Source: Asterias rubens (Eukaryota; Echinodermata; Asteroidea; Forcipulatida; Asteriidae). From it: 64,000 bases of DNA. Where the stretch lies: positions 11,101,047-11,165,046 of the forward strand of contig NC_047066.1 of the NCBI RefSeq assembly GCF_902459465.1. Direction: 5' to 3'. A model generated the notes under the pieces. That model did no database searches, was not told the DNA's origin, and saw only the letters and a program-made list of their open reading frames with translations. This document shows positions 43,565-53,888 of this stretch, piece by piece (the first letter of the stretch is position 1; every line of letters begins with the position of its first letter). Both the position numbers and the translations under genes were made by a program.

Positions 43565-43799
43565 CGGTAGATGTAGTTTTGGTAACTTGTCAAAGACAGT
43601 ATCACAATAGACATGTATACATATATATGCATACAATTATAAACATGGGCTAGAAGCAAAGCCTATTTTTTTGTGTTTGTTTGATTATAAACTTTACATG
43701 CTATTAAAAGAGGATAAGAAATTGAACAGTCATTCAGTAGGGAAGTTGTCATGTGCCTACAATGCTATGTCTAACCGTGCAGGGCACATCATGTTGTAG

Positions 43800-44950
43800 T
43801 CAAAGGCTGGTGACGTCACACTCCGTCTCATTTAAGTTTCGTGCTCTCTTCATCACATGGGCACTGACTGCGGGAATGTTTTTGTCGAATTGAAGCTGAC
43901 TAGATCCAGTATTGCATCGAAACGCTTGAATGAATGCAGATCGATATTGTGCATGAATAGTGCCATATATCAGTGGATTGACTATGGTGTTTATTAACAG
44001 AGGAATTTCAGAAAACCAAGGTCCATTCCTTAACAAAGTTTCCAATCCTTCACTAGCATTACCCGGTGTCGAGTAAAAAACATAGCTAGTTATAACGATC
44101 ACAACAGATGGAGTTTGACAGATGAAGAATACAACTCCATTGGCGATCAGAACTTGAGCAACCTTGTTAAGACTTTTCTGCGCCTTGTTGTTGGTTCTTT
44201 TCATAAAGTAGCACTCTTGCGCTTGTTCAATGCATAAATGATCTTCACATACATAAACACATTAGCAAACATTGCAATGAACCAGGGTACAACTCCCAGA
44301 GGCAATGTGATACGCCATATCATTGAATGTAGTCCTTGACAGCCCGATACCTCCCTTGGATAATCTTGGTAACCCTCAGGCCACTGGACAAACAGCTTGT
44401 AATTCACTGCTGAGATGCCTAATGTTGTTGAGCATGCAAACATCAACCCCACCACCCAACAGATAGCGACCATTGTGTTGGTTCGACGCCGTCCACGGAC
44501 TTTCAGATGCTGGATAGGATGGCATACAGCAAGATATCTCTCCAATGACACCGTGGTCACCAGAGCAATGGATACAAAGTATCCCATGCGCTTCAACAAC
44601 TCAAAAATAAAACATGCAGCATCACTTTTCGCGATAGCAATGAATGCCACAGATGGGGATGCAGTGTAACTCAAAATGTTGAACACGAGGCTCGTAACAG
44701 ACAGGTACAGAAGATCAGCCACGGCCAAATGTGCTAAGCAGATATTGGTTGCAGATCTCATTTTGGGAACACGAAAAATGACAAATAAAAAAGCTGAATT
44801 GTTGATCACTCCGAGGCACAAGAGAATCGGTACAAGGATGGTAATTAAGATGGTGTCTACCTGTGAATACTCCCAATTAATAACATCCTCCTCATATATA
44901 TATATTTGCTCGTGTTCTGAAGTGCTCTCATCCAGCAAGATACTCGCCAT
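43800..44950 (-). pseudogene. class A GPCR 6, frameshifted copy of the GPCR 5 subfamily
   Basis: Start taken at MASILLDE (44950), the position equivalent to the start of GPCR 5; the frame is open up to 45010. It encodes TM1-TM5 (LAHLAVADLLYL, E-R-Y, AICWVVGLMFAC, ALNKRKSAT) and then hits TGA at 44203-44201. Compared with GPCR 5, one base is missing from an ACCTTT stretch on the minus strand (near 44206-44210). After it the other frame resumes and encodes TM6 (FFICQTP), TM7 (NPLIY) and a tail to 43800. No other lesion was seen. It is either a very young pseudogene, a polymorphic null allele, or a sequencing error. Confidence 0.85.
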
Positions 44951-45010
44951 TGTGTTCATTTTGACAGGTTTTTTTTCTGGATGCTCCTTATGAGTGGTCA
45001 ACCACAACAT

Positions 45011-45633
45011 CCATACTCAGACTAATTAGAACTCACTATACGCCAAAGCGAAGTTAACAACGAGAAGTTCCCTCGATCCACCAGGGCGAAGTACTATAGT
45101 TCAAGCCAATTTCCCACGTTCCATCCACAGTGGCTAAATAGTAGGGCACAGTACTCTCCCGAGCTCCAAAGTCTACTCACACCGACAGAAGAATATATCA
45201 AGAAAAGTTCTCAAGTTTTCAAAGAACAAATTTTACTCAGCAAAGTAGATACACGTCCACATTGTATCACTGCAACCTGAATAAATATTGTTACCTCTTG
45301 CAACATACGTACAACGCCTCAAAGCCCACTGGCTCCATCTGGTGTATATGTGCATACAATGGCTAACACTGTCTACTTGGCACTCAGGTAGTGGTAGAAG
45401 TCACTCATGCAATTAAGGTTTGATTCTTGTTAGAGATTTAACCTTCATTTTACACACGTCTAGATATAATTTCATCGATCACATGTATTGGATTGGCTTT
45501 CGAAACCACTGTGACCTTTAAATGCAGTGTTTGTATAAAAATGAACATACAAGTACTGTAGTAGTGAGTCAGCACAATAGTCCTCCACTGAACCGAGAAG
45601 TTTAGAAACTCCCGAAAAGTTGAACACACTTTG
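45011..45633. other. upstream of GPCR 6, nothing recognised
   Basis: No TATA-like box at a convincing distance and no repeat recognised. Confidence 0.4.
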
Positions 45634-46009
45634 CTTAAAGGCAGTGGACACTAATGGTAATTGTCAAAGACTAGCCTTCACAGTTGGTGTACCTCAACAA
45701 ACCTGTGAAAATTTGAGCTCAATCGGTCATCGGACTTGCGAGATAATAATGAAAGCAAAAAACGTCCTTGTCACACGCAGTTGTGTGCGTTTAGATGGTT
45801 GATTTCGAGACCTACATGTAAGTTCTAAATCTGAGGTCTCGAAATCAAATTCGTGGAAAATTACTTCTTTCTCGAAAACTATGGCACTTCAGAGGGAGCC
45901 GTTTCTCACAATGATTTATACCATCAACCTCTCCCCATTACTCGTCACCAAGAAAGGTTTATGCTAATAATGATTTTGTGTAATTACCAATAGTGTCCAC
46001 TGCCTTTAA
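45634..46009 (+). mobile_element. MITE-A copy
   Basis: TTAAAGGCAGTGGACAC ... GTGTCCACTGCCTTTAA; near-consensus, one small deletion after ACCTCAAC. Confidence 0.9.
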
Positions 46010-46149
46010 TAATGTAAGATCGACCCAAACAAAGCTAAATGTCACTCTTGTTAGGGCTACAAGAAGAAAATATGTCAGTAGGATTTGAAAAATACAGATT
46101 AGAGAAATATCCACATCACTTTGAGAATAAATAAGGGAATCATCGTGTA

Positions 46150-46269
46150 GTTTTTCAACTAGTGGTTTAATCCCAACGAGGCCTGGTTCTTGATAACTTA
46201 CCGAGACAAAGTCGAGGTAAATTATTAAGAACCAGGCCTCGGCGGGTTTAAACCACTAGTTGAAAACCG
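46150..46269. repeat. foldback hairpin
   Basis: TTTTTCAACTAGTGGTTTAA pairs with TTTAAACCACTAGTTGAAAA. Inner arms GAGGCCTGGTTCTTGATAA and TTATTAAGAACCAGGCCTC also pair, leaving a loop of about 30 bp. Confidence 0.8.
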
Positions 46270-46474
46270 ATTCAACACACTTTGATTCCCATTCATAAAT
46301 ACCTTTTCGGTCAAAAACATCATCACTTTTTGGTCAAATAGTAAAATAAATGCAAAAATTATAATTGTTAAATGATTTCTTTCAACACAACACCCCTCCA
46401 GCTATGATATAGTAGAGCCCTCCGCTGCCCTCGCGTAAACAACTCCTTATAAGGGAATGCTGTGGGCGTCGCGC

Positions 46475-46690
46475 GTATCGCGTGATGTGGCACAACTGTT
46501 TCACCTGTTGCTCTCGACCAATAGGAATGAAGAAACTGTCTTATAAATACAGGTGCAAGGTCGCGTGTCACGCTCATGAATTAACACTTTTTACCGGTCA
46601 TTAACAAAAGGTTTATGCACACCCACATGACGCGCTCTCTACCAATAGGAGTAGAGAAACTGTCTGGGGTATTTATGAATAAATATTTAC
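46475..46690. repeat. duplicated CCAAT/TATA-bearing module
   Basis: CTCGACCAATAGGAATGAAG then AAACTGTCTTATAAATA (46512-46556) recurs as CTCTACCAATAGGAGTAGAG then AAACTGTCTGGGGTATTTA (46638-46678). Each is preceded by a GACGCGC- or GTCGCGCG-like patch. It could be a transposon terminal promoter or a duplicated promoter; no gene follows that I can support. Confidence 0.45.
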
Positions 46691-47329
46691 AGCTATATAA
46701 AGTGTTTAGAAAAAAATGTATGCTACAGCAATACACTGGTGGCAAACACCATCTGCTTATATACACTGCAAAGTCACCTGTTTCATTAATTTGGGGAACT
46801 ACATACAGCATGTATCAACTTTTGTTTTACAAAATGACTTGTTCCAACATTGCGTGCATCATATGTTGCCTGAACAGAAAACCGCACACACAAGTCATCA
46901 GTGTGTACAGGTCCACCCACTGACTTCAATTTAAATCAACTCGATCAACAATTGTTTCCATATTGGTGAAAAAGGGAGAATAATAAATAAATTAAATATT
47001 TAAGTCAAAGAAACTCAAGAACAGGTCAAGATAATGGAAATTAAATTAAAGAATTATAATGTAATGGATTACCGCAGCAAGAAAGGCTTGTTTGTTCCCA
47101 ATATTTACTTTTATGGCGCACAGGCAAATTGATTGACTTTTTTCATACCCTGAAACATTCAATGTGCAGTGTTTGAAAAAGATTTCAACTGACAGATATG
47201 CAAGTCTTTACCTGCCAATGCCTGCTGTCAATGCGTCAAATAAAAAATAAATAAAAACTAGACATTAGGTGTTTGTGAACAAACACAAAGCTGTTCCGTG
47301 TTCTTTTGCTTTGATTATGTGTTAACATT
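46691..47329. other. spacer, nothing recognised
   Basis: A+T-rich. Open frames at 46615-46934 show no family signal. Confidence 0.4.
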
Positions 47330-47848
47330 ACCAAGGAGTCTATAACTGACAAAAAGTTTGAAAATACTGTACAGTGTCTTGAGTTACGGTGCCACTTCAT
47401 GGGGTCACGGTAAACTAAGGCTAATCTCTAACGCCCAAGGAGGCTGTAACTGAAAAAAGTTAGAAAATCGGTTGTGTAGTTCTTGAGATATGGTGCCACT
47501 TCTGGTTGACCCGGAAGTAGAGGTCAACTTGGGGTCATGGATTTTCAAAGTTTATTTTTAATACCTTAGGAGGATAAAACTGAACAAACAGGATTGAAAA
47601 TCGGTTGTATAGTACTTGGCGTATGGTCCCACTTCCGGTTCACCCGACGTAGAGGCCAACATGGGGTCACGAGTTTTCACAGTCAATATTAATGTCAAGG
47701 AGTCTGTAAGTGAAAACAAATTGAAAATCGGTTGAGTAGTTCTTGAGATATGGTCCCACTTCCGGTTGACCCGGAAGTAGAGGTCAAATTGAGGTCACGG
47801 TTTTTCCAAATTTTTCTCCTATCCCCAAGGAGTCTTATAACTACAAAC
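47330..47848. repeat. tandem repeat, unit about 115-130 bp, four copies
   Basis: Each unit has AAGGAG(T/G)CTGTAA-like, GAAAATCGGTTG, TAGTTCTTGAGATATGGT, CCACTTCCGGTTGACCC and GGGGTCA(C/T)GG phrases. Copies begin near 47335, 47440, 47567 and 47695; a new unit starts (CCCCAAGGAGTC) just before the 53-bp array. Confidence 0.8.
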
Positions 47849-48107
47849 AGTCGACATTCTTAAAGAAGAATGTCGTCTTCCTGTGATAATTTATCTCGGA
47901 ATGTCGACATCCTAAAAGTAGGATGTCGTCTTCCTGTGATAATTTATCTCGGGATGTCGACATCCTAAAAGTAGGATGTCGTCTTGCTGTGATAATTTAT
48001 CTCGGTATGTCGACATCCTAAACGTCAGTTGTCATCTTCCTGTGATAATTTATCTCGGGAAGTCGACATTCTAAAAGAAGAGGGTCGTCTTCCTGTGATA
48101 ATTAACA
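47849..48107. repeat. 53-bp tandem array with a hairpin in each unit, five copies
   Basis: TCGACAT recurs at 47850, 47904, 47957, 48010 and 48063. Each unit has CGACATYCT...AGRATGTCG (a 10-bp stem with a 4-base loop) followed by TCTTCCTGTGATAATTTATC. Stems are perfect in copies 1-3, broken in 4 and partial in 5. Spacers are not unique, so it is not CRISPR. Confidence 0.9.
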
Positions 48108-48667
48108 ATATTTATAATATTCATGGTCATAAACTACGTTAAACTAAAATAATGGACGAAACAAAATGTCCCACGTAAAACTCCATAAGGTTTGGAACAT
48201 AATGGTCCCGCAAGTTCAAATACACGCGAGACTTGCTTAGTCTACACAGAAGGTAATAAATAATTTATTACAAGCAAATGCAATCGTACAATAATAGAAA
48301 ACAAAAACTAAAAATCAATGCAAAACACATGTAGGGAATGGAGGGGCCCATAAAAAGCAAACCTTAACGAGTACGGACCCCCTCCCCCCTTTTTTCTAAC
48401 GAAGAAAGCAATGTAAGCAATTCTATTTAGTGGGTGTAATCTTATGTAGCGGCAAAACAATTCAAAACTACAGGAAGAACAAACACAAAAACAGTTCGCG
48501 TAAAATAAAACTTAACCATATATTTAAATGAAACAGATAAACAAAATACCCAAAATAAATACTAGAGAAATTGGGCCCCACAACTCTTGCTGGGAAAAAA
48601 ATCCATGTCGAAATATACCCGTGTTATCCATTAGAGACGTTTTGTAGTCACCTTGGTTGGGGAGCGA
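48108..48667. other. spacer, nothing recognised
   Basis: A+T-rich with a polypyrimidine patch (CCCCCTCCCCCCTTTTTTC near 48369). No gene or repeat supported. Confidence 0.4.
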
Positions 48668-49011
48668 GGACGATTGCACTTTTGGTAATGTCATGTTAAA
48701 CTCCGGTTCCATGTTGTGCTGTCTGTTACCCTCAACGCATAGATTTTCTTGTGAATAGTAGCTGTGTATGATTCATGGTTCGCTGAATAATTTGGCGATA
48801 ACAAACTTTTATCCTTTTGATCACCATCAGCCCCATGTATAATAAACCTTGAACGGCTGACGATTGCACTTTTGGTATTGTCATTGTTAAACTCCGGTTC
48901 CATTGTGTGCTGTCTGTTACCCTCCACACATAGATTTTCTTGTGAATATTAGCTGTGTATGATTCATGGTTCGCTGAATAATGTGGCAATAACAAACTTT
49001 TATCATTTTGA
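48668..49011. repeat. direct duplication, about 153 bp, offset 191 bp
   Basis: 48668-48820 and 48859-49011 share GACGATTGCACTTTTGGTA, ACTCCGGTTCCAT, GTGCTGTCTGTTACCCTC and GATTCATGGTTCGCTGAATA with few differences. Confidence 0.88.
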
Positions 49012-49670
49012 ACTGAATGCTTGATTTATTGTCTAGAGGTAAGTGCTTGAGGCCAGTAAGAGTATTGTGCACGTACACCATGTAGTTTTTGTTGGAAACC
49101 GTTTGCTAACAGCCATTTATGTTACCCTTTGAAATAAAATCAGAAAATTTATAAGTCTGCTTGTTGCATAAAATTAAATTGAAGATGATGCCTTAATTGA
49201 TTTTTACAATCAGAGTTGGACTCTAGACTGACGTGTTGGACTCCTTGAACACTCCAAGTGGTTCAATAGGTAGTGCAATTCCAATACTTATGCTGATGTT
49301 CTCATGATGTCAGCATCAACAGGAAGTTCCAACAACTTTGTCCCCTTGTTCAATTAAATATGCAAATATGGGTCACGTGGTTCACTAATTACGATTTTTA
49401 ATTTTTTTTTGGGGTCGGTGGTTTGATGTTTGATCTAGTACAAGTTGATTTCACAGAACTCTTAACCACCATACTCTGCGCTTATGATCACCATTTTTCG
49501 CTTACTGTGTTTTTAAACATCATCGTGTCATGCATGCACACAGGTTATGTTGGGCTAACATTTGAGAAAAAGAAAAGGCAACACTATCGATATAAAGACA
49601 AGAATCAAACTTAAATATTACAAAAAGAAATATATTTTTAGTTTTGGGTGATACACAAATATTGATTTCG

Positions 49671-49741
49671 GACGGAGATTCGAACTCGCAATTCTCAGAT
49701 GTGTAGTCGCGACTGATGACCACTAGGCTAGAAGGGCACGA
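49671..49741 (-). repeat. tRNA-like sequence (SINE head or tRNA relic)
   Basis: On the minus strand: CGTGCCCTTCTAGCCTAGTG, GTCATCAGTCGCGACTACAC, then GCGAGTTCGAATCTCCGTCC. A-box (TAGCCTAGTGG) and B-box (GTTCGAATCTC) are correctly spaced, but the 5' GTGCCCT has no pairing partner after the B arm. Confidence 0.55.
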
Positions 49742-49897
49742 TGTATAAATGGTCGGTTTTTACATGTGTGCATCAACAGAGGGGATTATGATCCGGCGAA
49801 ATAATTCTCGTTTCATGATTTTGCGACCATTGTCACTAAATATGAACTGCTAACGCCTATAACTATTAAGTAGGGTTGAAATGTAGTATTAGATGCC

Positions 49898-49947
49898 TTA
49901 AGGGGTTTTTTGACGACGACGTCGATGTCGTCAAAAACCCCTATCTA
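49898..49947. repeat. perfect GC-containing hairpin
   Basis: AGGGGTTTTTTGACGACGAC pairs with GTCGATGTCGTCAAAAACCCCT across a minimal loop. Immediately followed by a 78-bp direct repeat. Confidence 0.75.
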
Positions 49948-49950
49948 ATT

Positions 49951-50107
49951 ACGCACGTTCGTTTTAACGAAAACCCATGCACAGAGAAATTGGTCCAGAA
50001 CGCGGTTAGAAAAACAAAGACAAATTTAACGCACGTTCTAACGAAAATCCTAAACCTCCGTACGTTGTGCGTGTACAGAGTAATGTGTCCAGAACGCAGG
50101 TAGGAAA
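49951..50107. repeat. two direct repeats of about 78 bp
   Basis: ACGCACGTTCGTTTTAACGA...GTCCAGAACGCGGTTAG at 49951 recurs as ACGCACGTTCTAACGAAAA...GTCCAGAACGCAGGTAG at 50029. Confidence 0.75.
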
Positions 50108-50109
50108 CA

Positions 50110-51857
50110 AAATAGTATAGACTCCTCTCAAGAAGTAAACAACTCATCGAGGTATATACTGTGTTGTATTACCGAAGAGAATGTTTCACAATAACATGAA
50201 AGTGACTGCATCAAGTTTACAAATTAAAAATTCAAATGAAGACCACGTGGTTAATTAATTAAGAATGTTAACACTTTTTTATTAGAGTAAAGCTTATGTT
50301 CTAAGCTTCAATTTGATATATGATTTAACTCTTTTATCCTTATACTTTAGGAGACGGAGCCTGAACAAAAATGCTGTACAAACGCAATGGGGTTTTAGGC
50401 AGAAACAAAGAATAATAATAATAATAAAAATAATAAAAATCTCGACGAAAACAATACCTGTTCCGACGGTAGGTCGGAACAGCTAAAAATTAGGTTGTGA
50501 AAATCTCAGATTGGTATAAAATGGTTGGATAACAATTAATGTAATTGGCATTCTACTGGTTGCCGCAAAACACAATAATAATAATAATCACAAAGAGAAA
50601 TGTCAGTGGCCGTGCCCAGGCCTGTCCATACAGAACTACGGTTTAGTCTTTATGCAAGAACACAAGCCAAACGTGAAAAGTACAGGTGTATACAAAAGTA
50701 CAGGTGCATACATGTACACGTAATGGAGACCGTGCTGGGTTCAATTATGTGTTTTCCATTCACAACGAGAAGGAAATAATAGCACCAAGATACCCAACAA
50801 GTTCACACAAATGTCAACAACCATTGTGGAATAAGTAAGCCTGGCTGATTTCAATAAAGCGAAAGAGGCGATAACAACAGAGGCGAAACACACGCTGTGG
50901 GATGCCTGTTTTGTCAACTTAGAAAATGGCTGCCTGCGTCCATGCCCGGTCGCTCATATAGGTCAGTGCGCCCTCTAGTTCTTATATATAAACTCTATAT
51001 GCAAGGATCATTAATGCATTGAGCATTTCCATGCGAGATACGACATCGTTGCACCGATGCAACAAATTCAACCGGAGTAAGATTCATCAACCTACACATG
51101 TTTTTAAACAATCTGCCAGTATTAATTTTGCAGTAATTTTGTGGACATTGCGTGCTCATGGTCCCATTGCCGTGGTGAAACAACGGAAATGAGATTGTGT
51201 GTATGCATAACTTAGCCCCTACAGGGTAGTACTTAGAATTTGTGATTACTATATGGAATGGTTCAACTCGCCAGAGTGTGAAGTTTATAAATTCATTTTA
51301 AAATAAAATGTTGATTTTGAAAACAAATTTTACATTTTTTCCCGGTTTCTATTTGTGACAATACCCACTGTGTGATTATTTAAAAACTCAGTTTTTGCAG
51401 TGTATGAAAATGGTGAATTTAGTGTTCATTTCAAATTGTTAATAATTAATTACTTACTTTTACTATAATTGGTATATGTTACTAATAAATAGGGACACTT
51501 TGGAGAACAGTTCTTTGACAACTGGTGGGCAACCCTAGTTGAACCAAGACAACACTATATAATTAAGTAAACACGAGCCTTGTAATTGCACCATTTTGCT
51601 TTCAACCAATTAATCAACCAATCAATCAATCTATCAGTCAATCAATCAATCAACATTTACTTCCATACAAAACATACGTTTATAAACAATTTGATTTTAC
51701 AAAACTGAAACTGTATGGAGGCATGACCCATTAAAAGCAAATACTTGTAGGCTGGGATGCCTTGGTATTAAACTGCTTTCACCTGTTCAATGCACTGCTT
51801 CATACAGTGCTCTATGTATAAATGATAGGTACTATATAGGAGGAACGTGAGTGCAAG
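50110..51857. other. spacer with simple repeats
   Basis: AATAATAATAA runs at 50410 and 50572, and an (AATC)n-like run at 51600-51655. A fragment with GTTTTTGCAGTG (51389-51401) belongs to the palindromic family of 22007. A minus-strand frame at 50995-51183 (Cys-rich, 62 codons) has no family signal. Confidence 0.5.
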
Positions 51858-52249
51858 TTAAAGGATTTGGATACTTTTTGTAACACAAAACCCAATGTCC
51901 ACAGATTTAAATTAAACTTACACCGTTTGAAGATAATGATAGTAGAAAGCATACCTTAAAATGTTAGTTGCTGAGGTGCTGCAGTTTTTGAGAAATGAGT
52001 AAAACAATTTGTCATGAAAATACGTTTTTACATGCTAAAATAATTTTCATCTCATGATTACTGAGATGAAAATTATTTTCATGACATTGTTTTACTCATT
52101 TCTCAAAAACTACAGCACCTCAGCAACTAATATTTTCAGGGAAGCTTTCTACCATCATCATCTTCAAACGGTAACAATAAATGTAAATTTAGTGTAAATC
52201 TGTAGACATTTTGTTTTTTTGTCATACAAAAAGTACATAGACCCTTTAA
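51858..52249. mobile_element. long foldback MITE
   Basis: TTAAAGGATTTGGATACTTTTTGT ends face ACAAAAAGTACATAGACCCTTTAA. Long internal arms (GTTGCTGAGGTGCTGCAG...GAGAAATGAGTAAAACAATT against the inverse at 52086-52127) meet at AAAATAATTTTCATCTCA, giving an almost full-length hairpin. Confidence 0.85.
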
Positions 52250-52782
52250 ACAGAGTGAATGATTAAAGTAAAGTCCTACTGTACAGGTAAAAGGTAACTG
52301 CTCTATAATTCGACACCCTCAGTTCCTACAACAACATTCAGAGGGGAAAAGCATCATGGTTTAAATGTTAGGGTTGGGATTATGAAGTTACATCATGTAC
52401 ACAGGAGGTGTTGAAACAAAGGGGTGACGGAACATAGGGGTGTTACATATTTATGCACAAGAAAGAATTGTACACAAAAGATAAACTGGTATTTTTCAGG
52501 GGTAGCTTTATATCAGGGGAGCAATAACTTAGGTTTGCTAAGCTTCCTTTTGTGCGGTACAAAGATTGACGAAACTCGGACCACAGCTCCAGTATGCAAC
52601 TACGAAGAATCTTCTTGTTTGAACATTTAAAAAGTTAATATTTGTATTTGTCCTTAATGTAGGCCTATATTATGCCGGCTTAATGAGCATGTATTGTTTT
52701 TTTTGTTTTTTTCTTTTTTCTTATCCTTTATTGTTGGGTAAACACCTGCGATGAAACAGTTTAATTTGTATTCTTGGTAATA

Positions 52783-53201
52783 CTAATTACCAATAGTGTC
52801 CACAGCCTTTAAAAAGGCTGTGGACACTATTGGTAATTAGTCCCCAAAAAATGTTAGCATAAAAACTTACTTGGTAACAAGCACCAGAGAGCTGTTGATA
52901 GTATAACACATTGTCAGAAATGGCTCTCTCTCTGAATTTCAAGAAAGAATAAATTTTCCACTAAAATATTTGAATTTGATTTCAAGACCTCAGAATTAGA
53001 TTTTGAGGTTCCGAAATCAAGCATCTGAAAGCACACAACTACATGTGACAAGGGTGTTTTTTTCTTCCATTATAAGTCTGGCAACTTTGACAATCAATTG
53101 AATCAAATTTTCACAGGTTTGTTATTTTGTGCACATGTTGAGATACACCAAGTGAGAAGACTGGTCTTTGAAAACTACCAATAGTGTCCAGTGTCTCTAA
53201 C
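52783..53201 (-). mobile_element. MITE-A copy fused head-to-head with a second MITE-A end
   Basis: 52783-52810 is a MITE-A terminal repeat (CTAATTACCAATAGTGTCCAC to CTTT); 52811-53201 is a full reverse copy starting with its mirror image. Together 52783-52840 forms a perfect palindrome through AAAGGCTGTGGACAC. Confidence 0.85.
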
Positions 53202-53591
53202 AGGAAGCTGGGTGACACTTTGTTTGCCTTTGAAACAGAATGAAAAAACAATCAGTGTAAAAAATTAAGTGTTGTTTCTGGGTAAACACCTTTGGAATAA
53301 AACAATTTAATTTTGGTTACTTCTTTTAGAAGAGGGAGGGCTGGACAAACAATCAGTGCAAACATTAAAGTGTGACATCCATTACTTCGTCCATTCTGTC
53401 TTCAGAAATACCACCGTTAGTAAGTAACTCAAGAGTCTCAGGACTCTCAGTGACACGAACAGACAGCCTTTTTGGTCACAGTTCTGGACTTTACCCGCCC
53501 CTTCTAATGGCTTTCGATGAATGATTGTATTTACAGAGCTCTACTTCGGTGGTGCGGCTAAATTTCTATTTGTGTGCACCTGTATCCTGCT

Positions 53592-53600
53592 TATAAATAG
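53592..53600 (+). promoter_or_regulatory. TATA box candidate for GPCR 7
   Basis: TATAAATAG in CTGCTTATAAATAGAGG. A start would be expected near 53622-53630 (ACAGTGTTCAGGATC), leaving a leader of about 260 bp before the ATG at 53889. Position and sequence only. Confidence 0.4.
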
Positions 53601-53888
53601 AGGAATATATAACCACAGTGTTCAGGATCTTATCTTATCTGCACGAACTAGTTTGACCTAAAATTAGAGCAGCAATTTGAAAGCGATAAATGTGCTCCAT
53701 TTCTTTTCTATTTATGCTGATAATTGACATCAAAGGTCATGGAGTATATATGTACGTAACACAAATCTAAATCAACAACAAGTGATGTTTTACAAGCAAG
53801 CTACATGTATCAGTCACTTGAAAGGTATGAGAGCTTCATTTTGTTAAAGCAGCTGTTCAATACACAGGTTTTGAAATTCTCAACTAGC

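Noticed and set aside
47849-48107. CRISPR-like array
   Set aside because: Units are repeats throughout with no unique spacers, and the host is a eukaryote.
50995-51183. Small Cys-containing secreted or zinc-binding protein
   Set aside because: 62 codons, no signal peptide, no recognised spacing of cysteines, no paralogue in the window.
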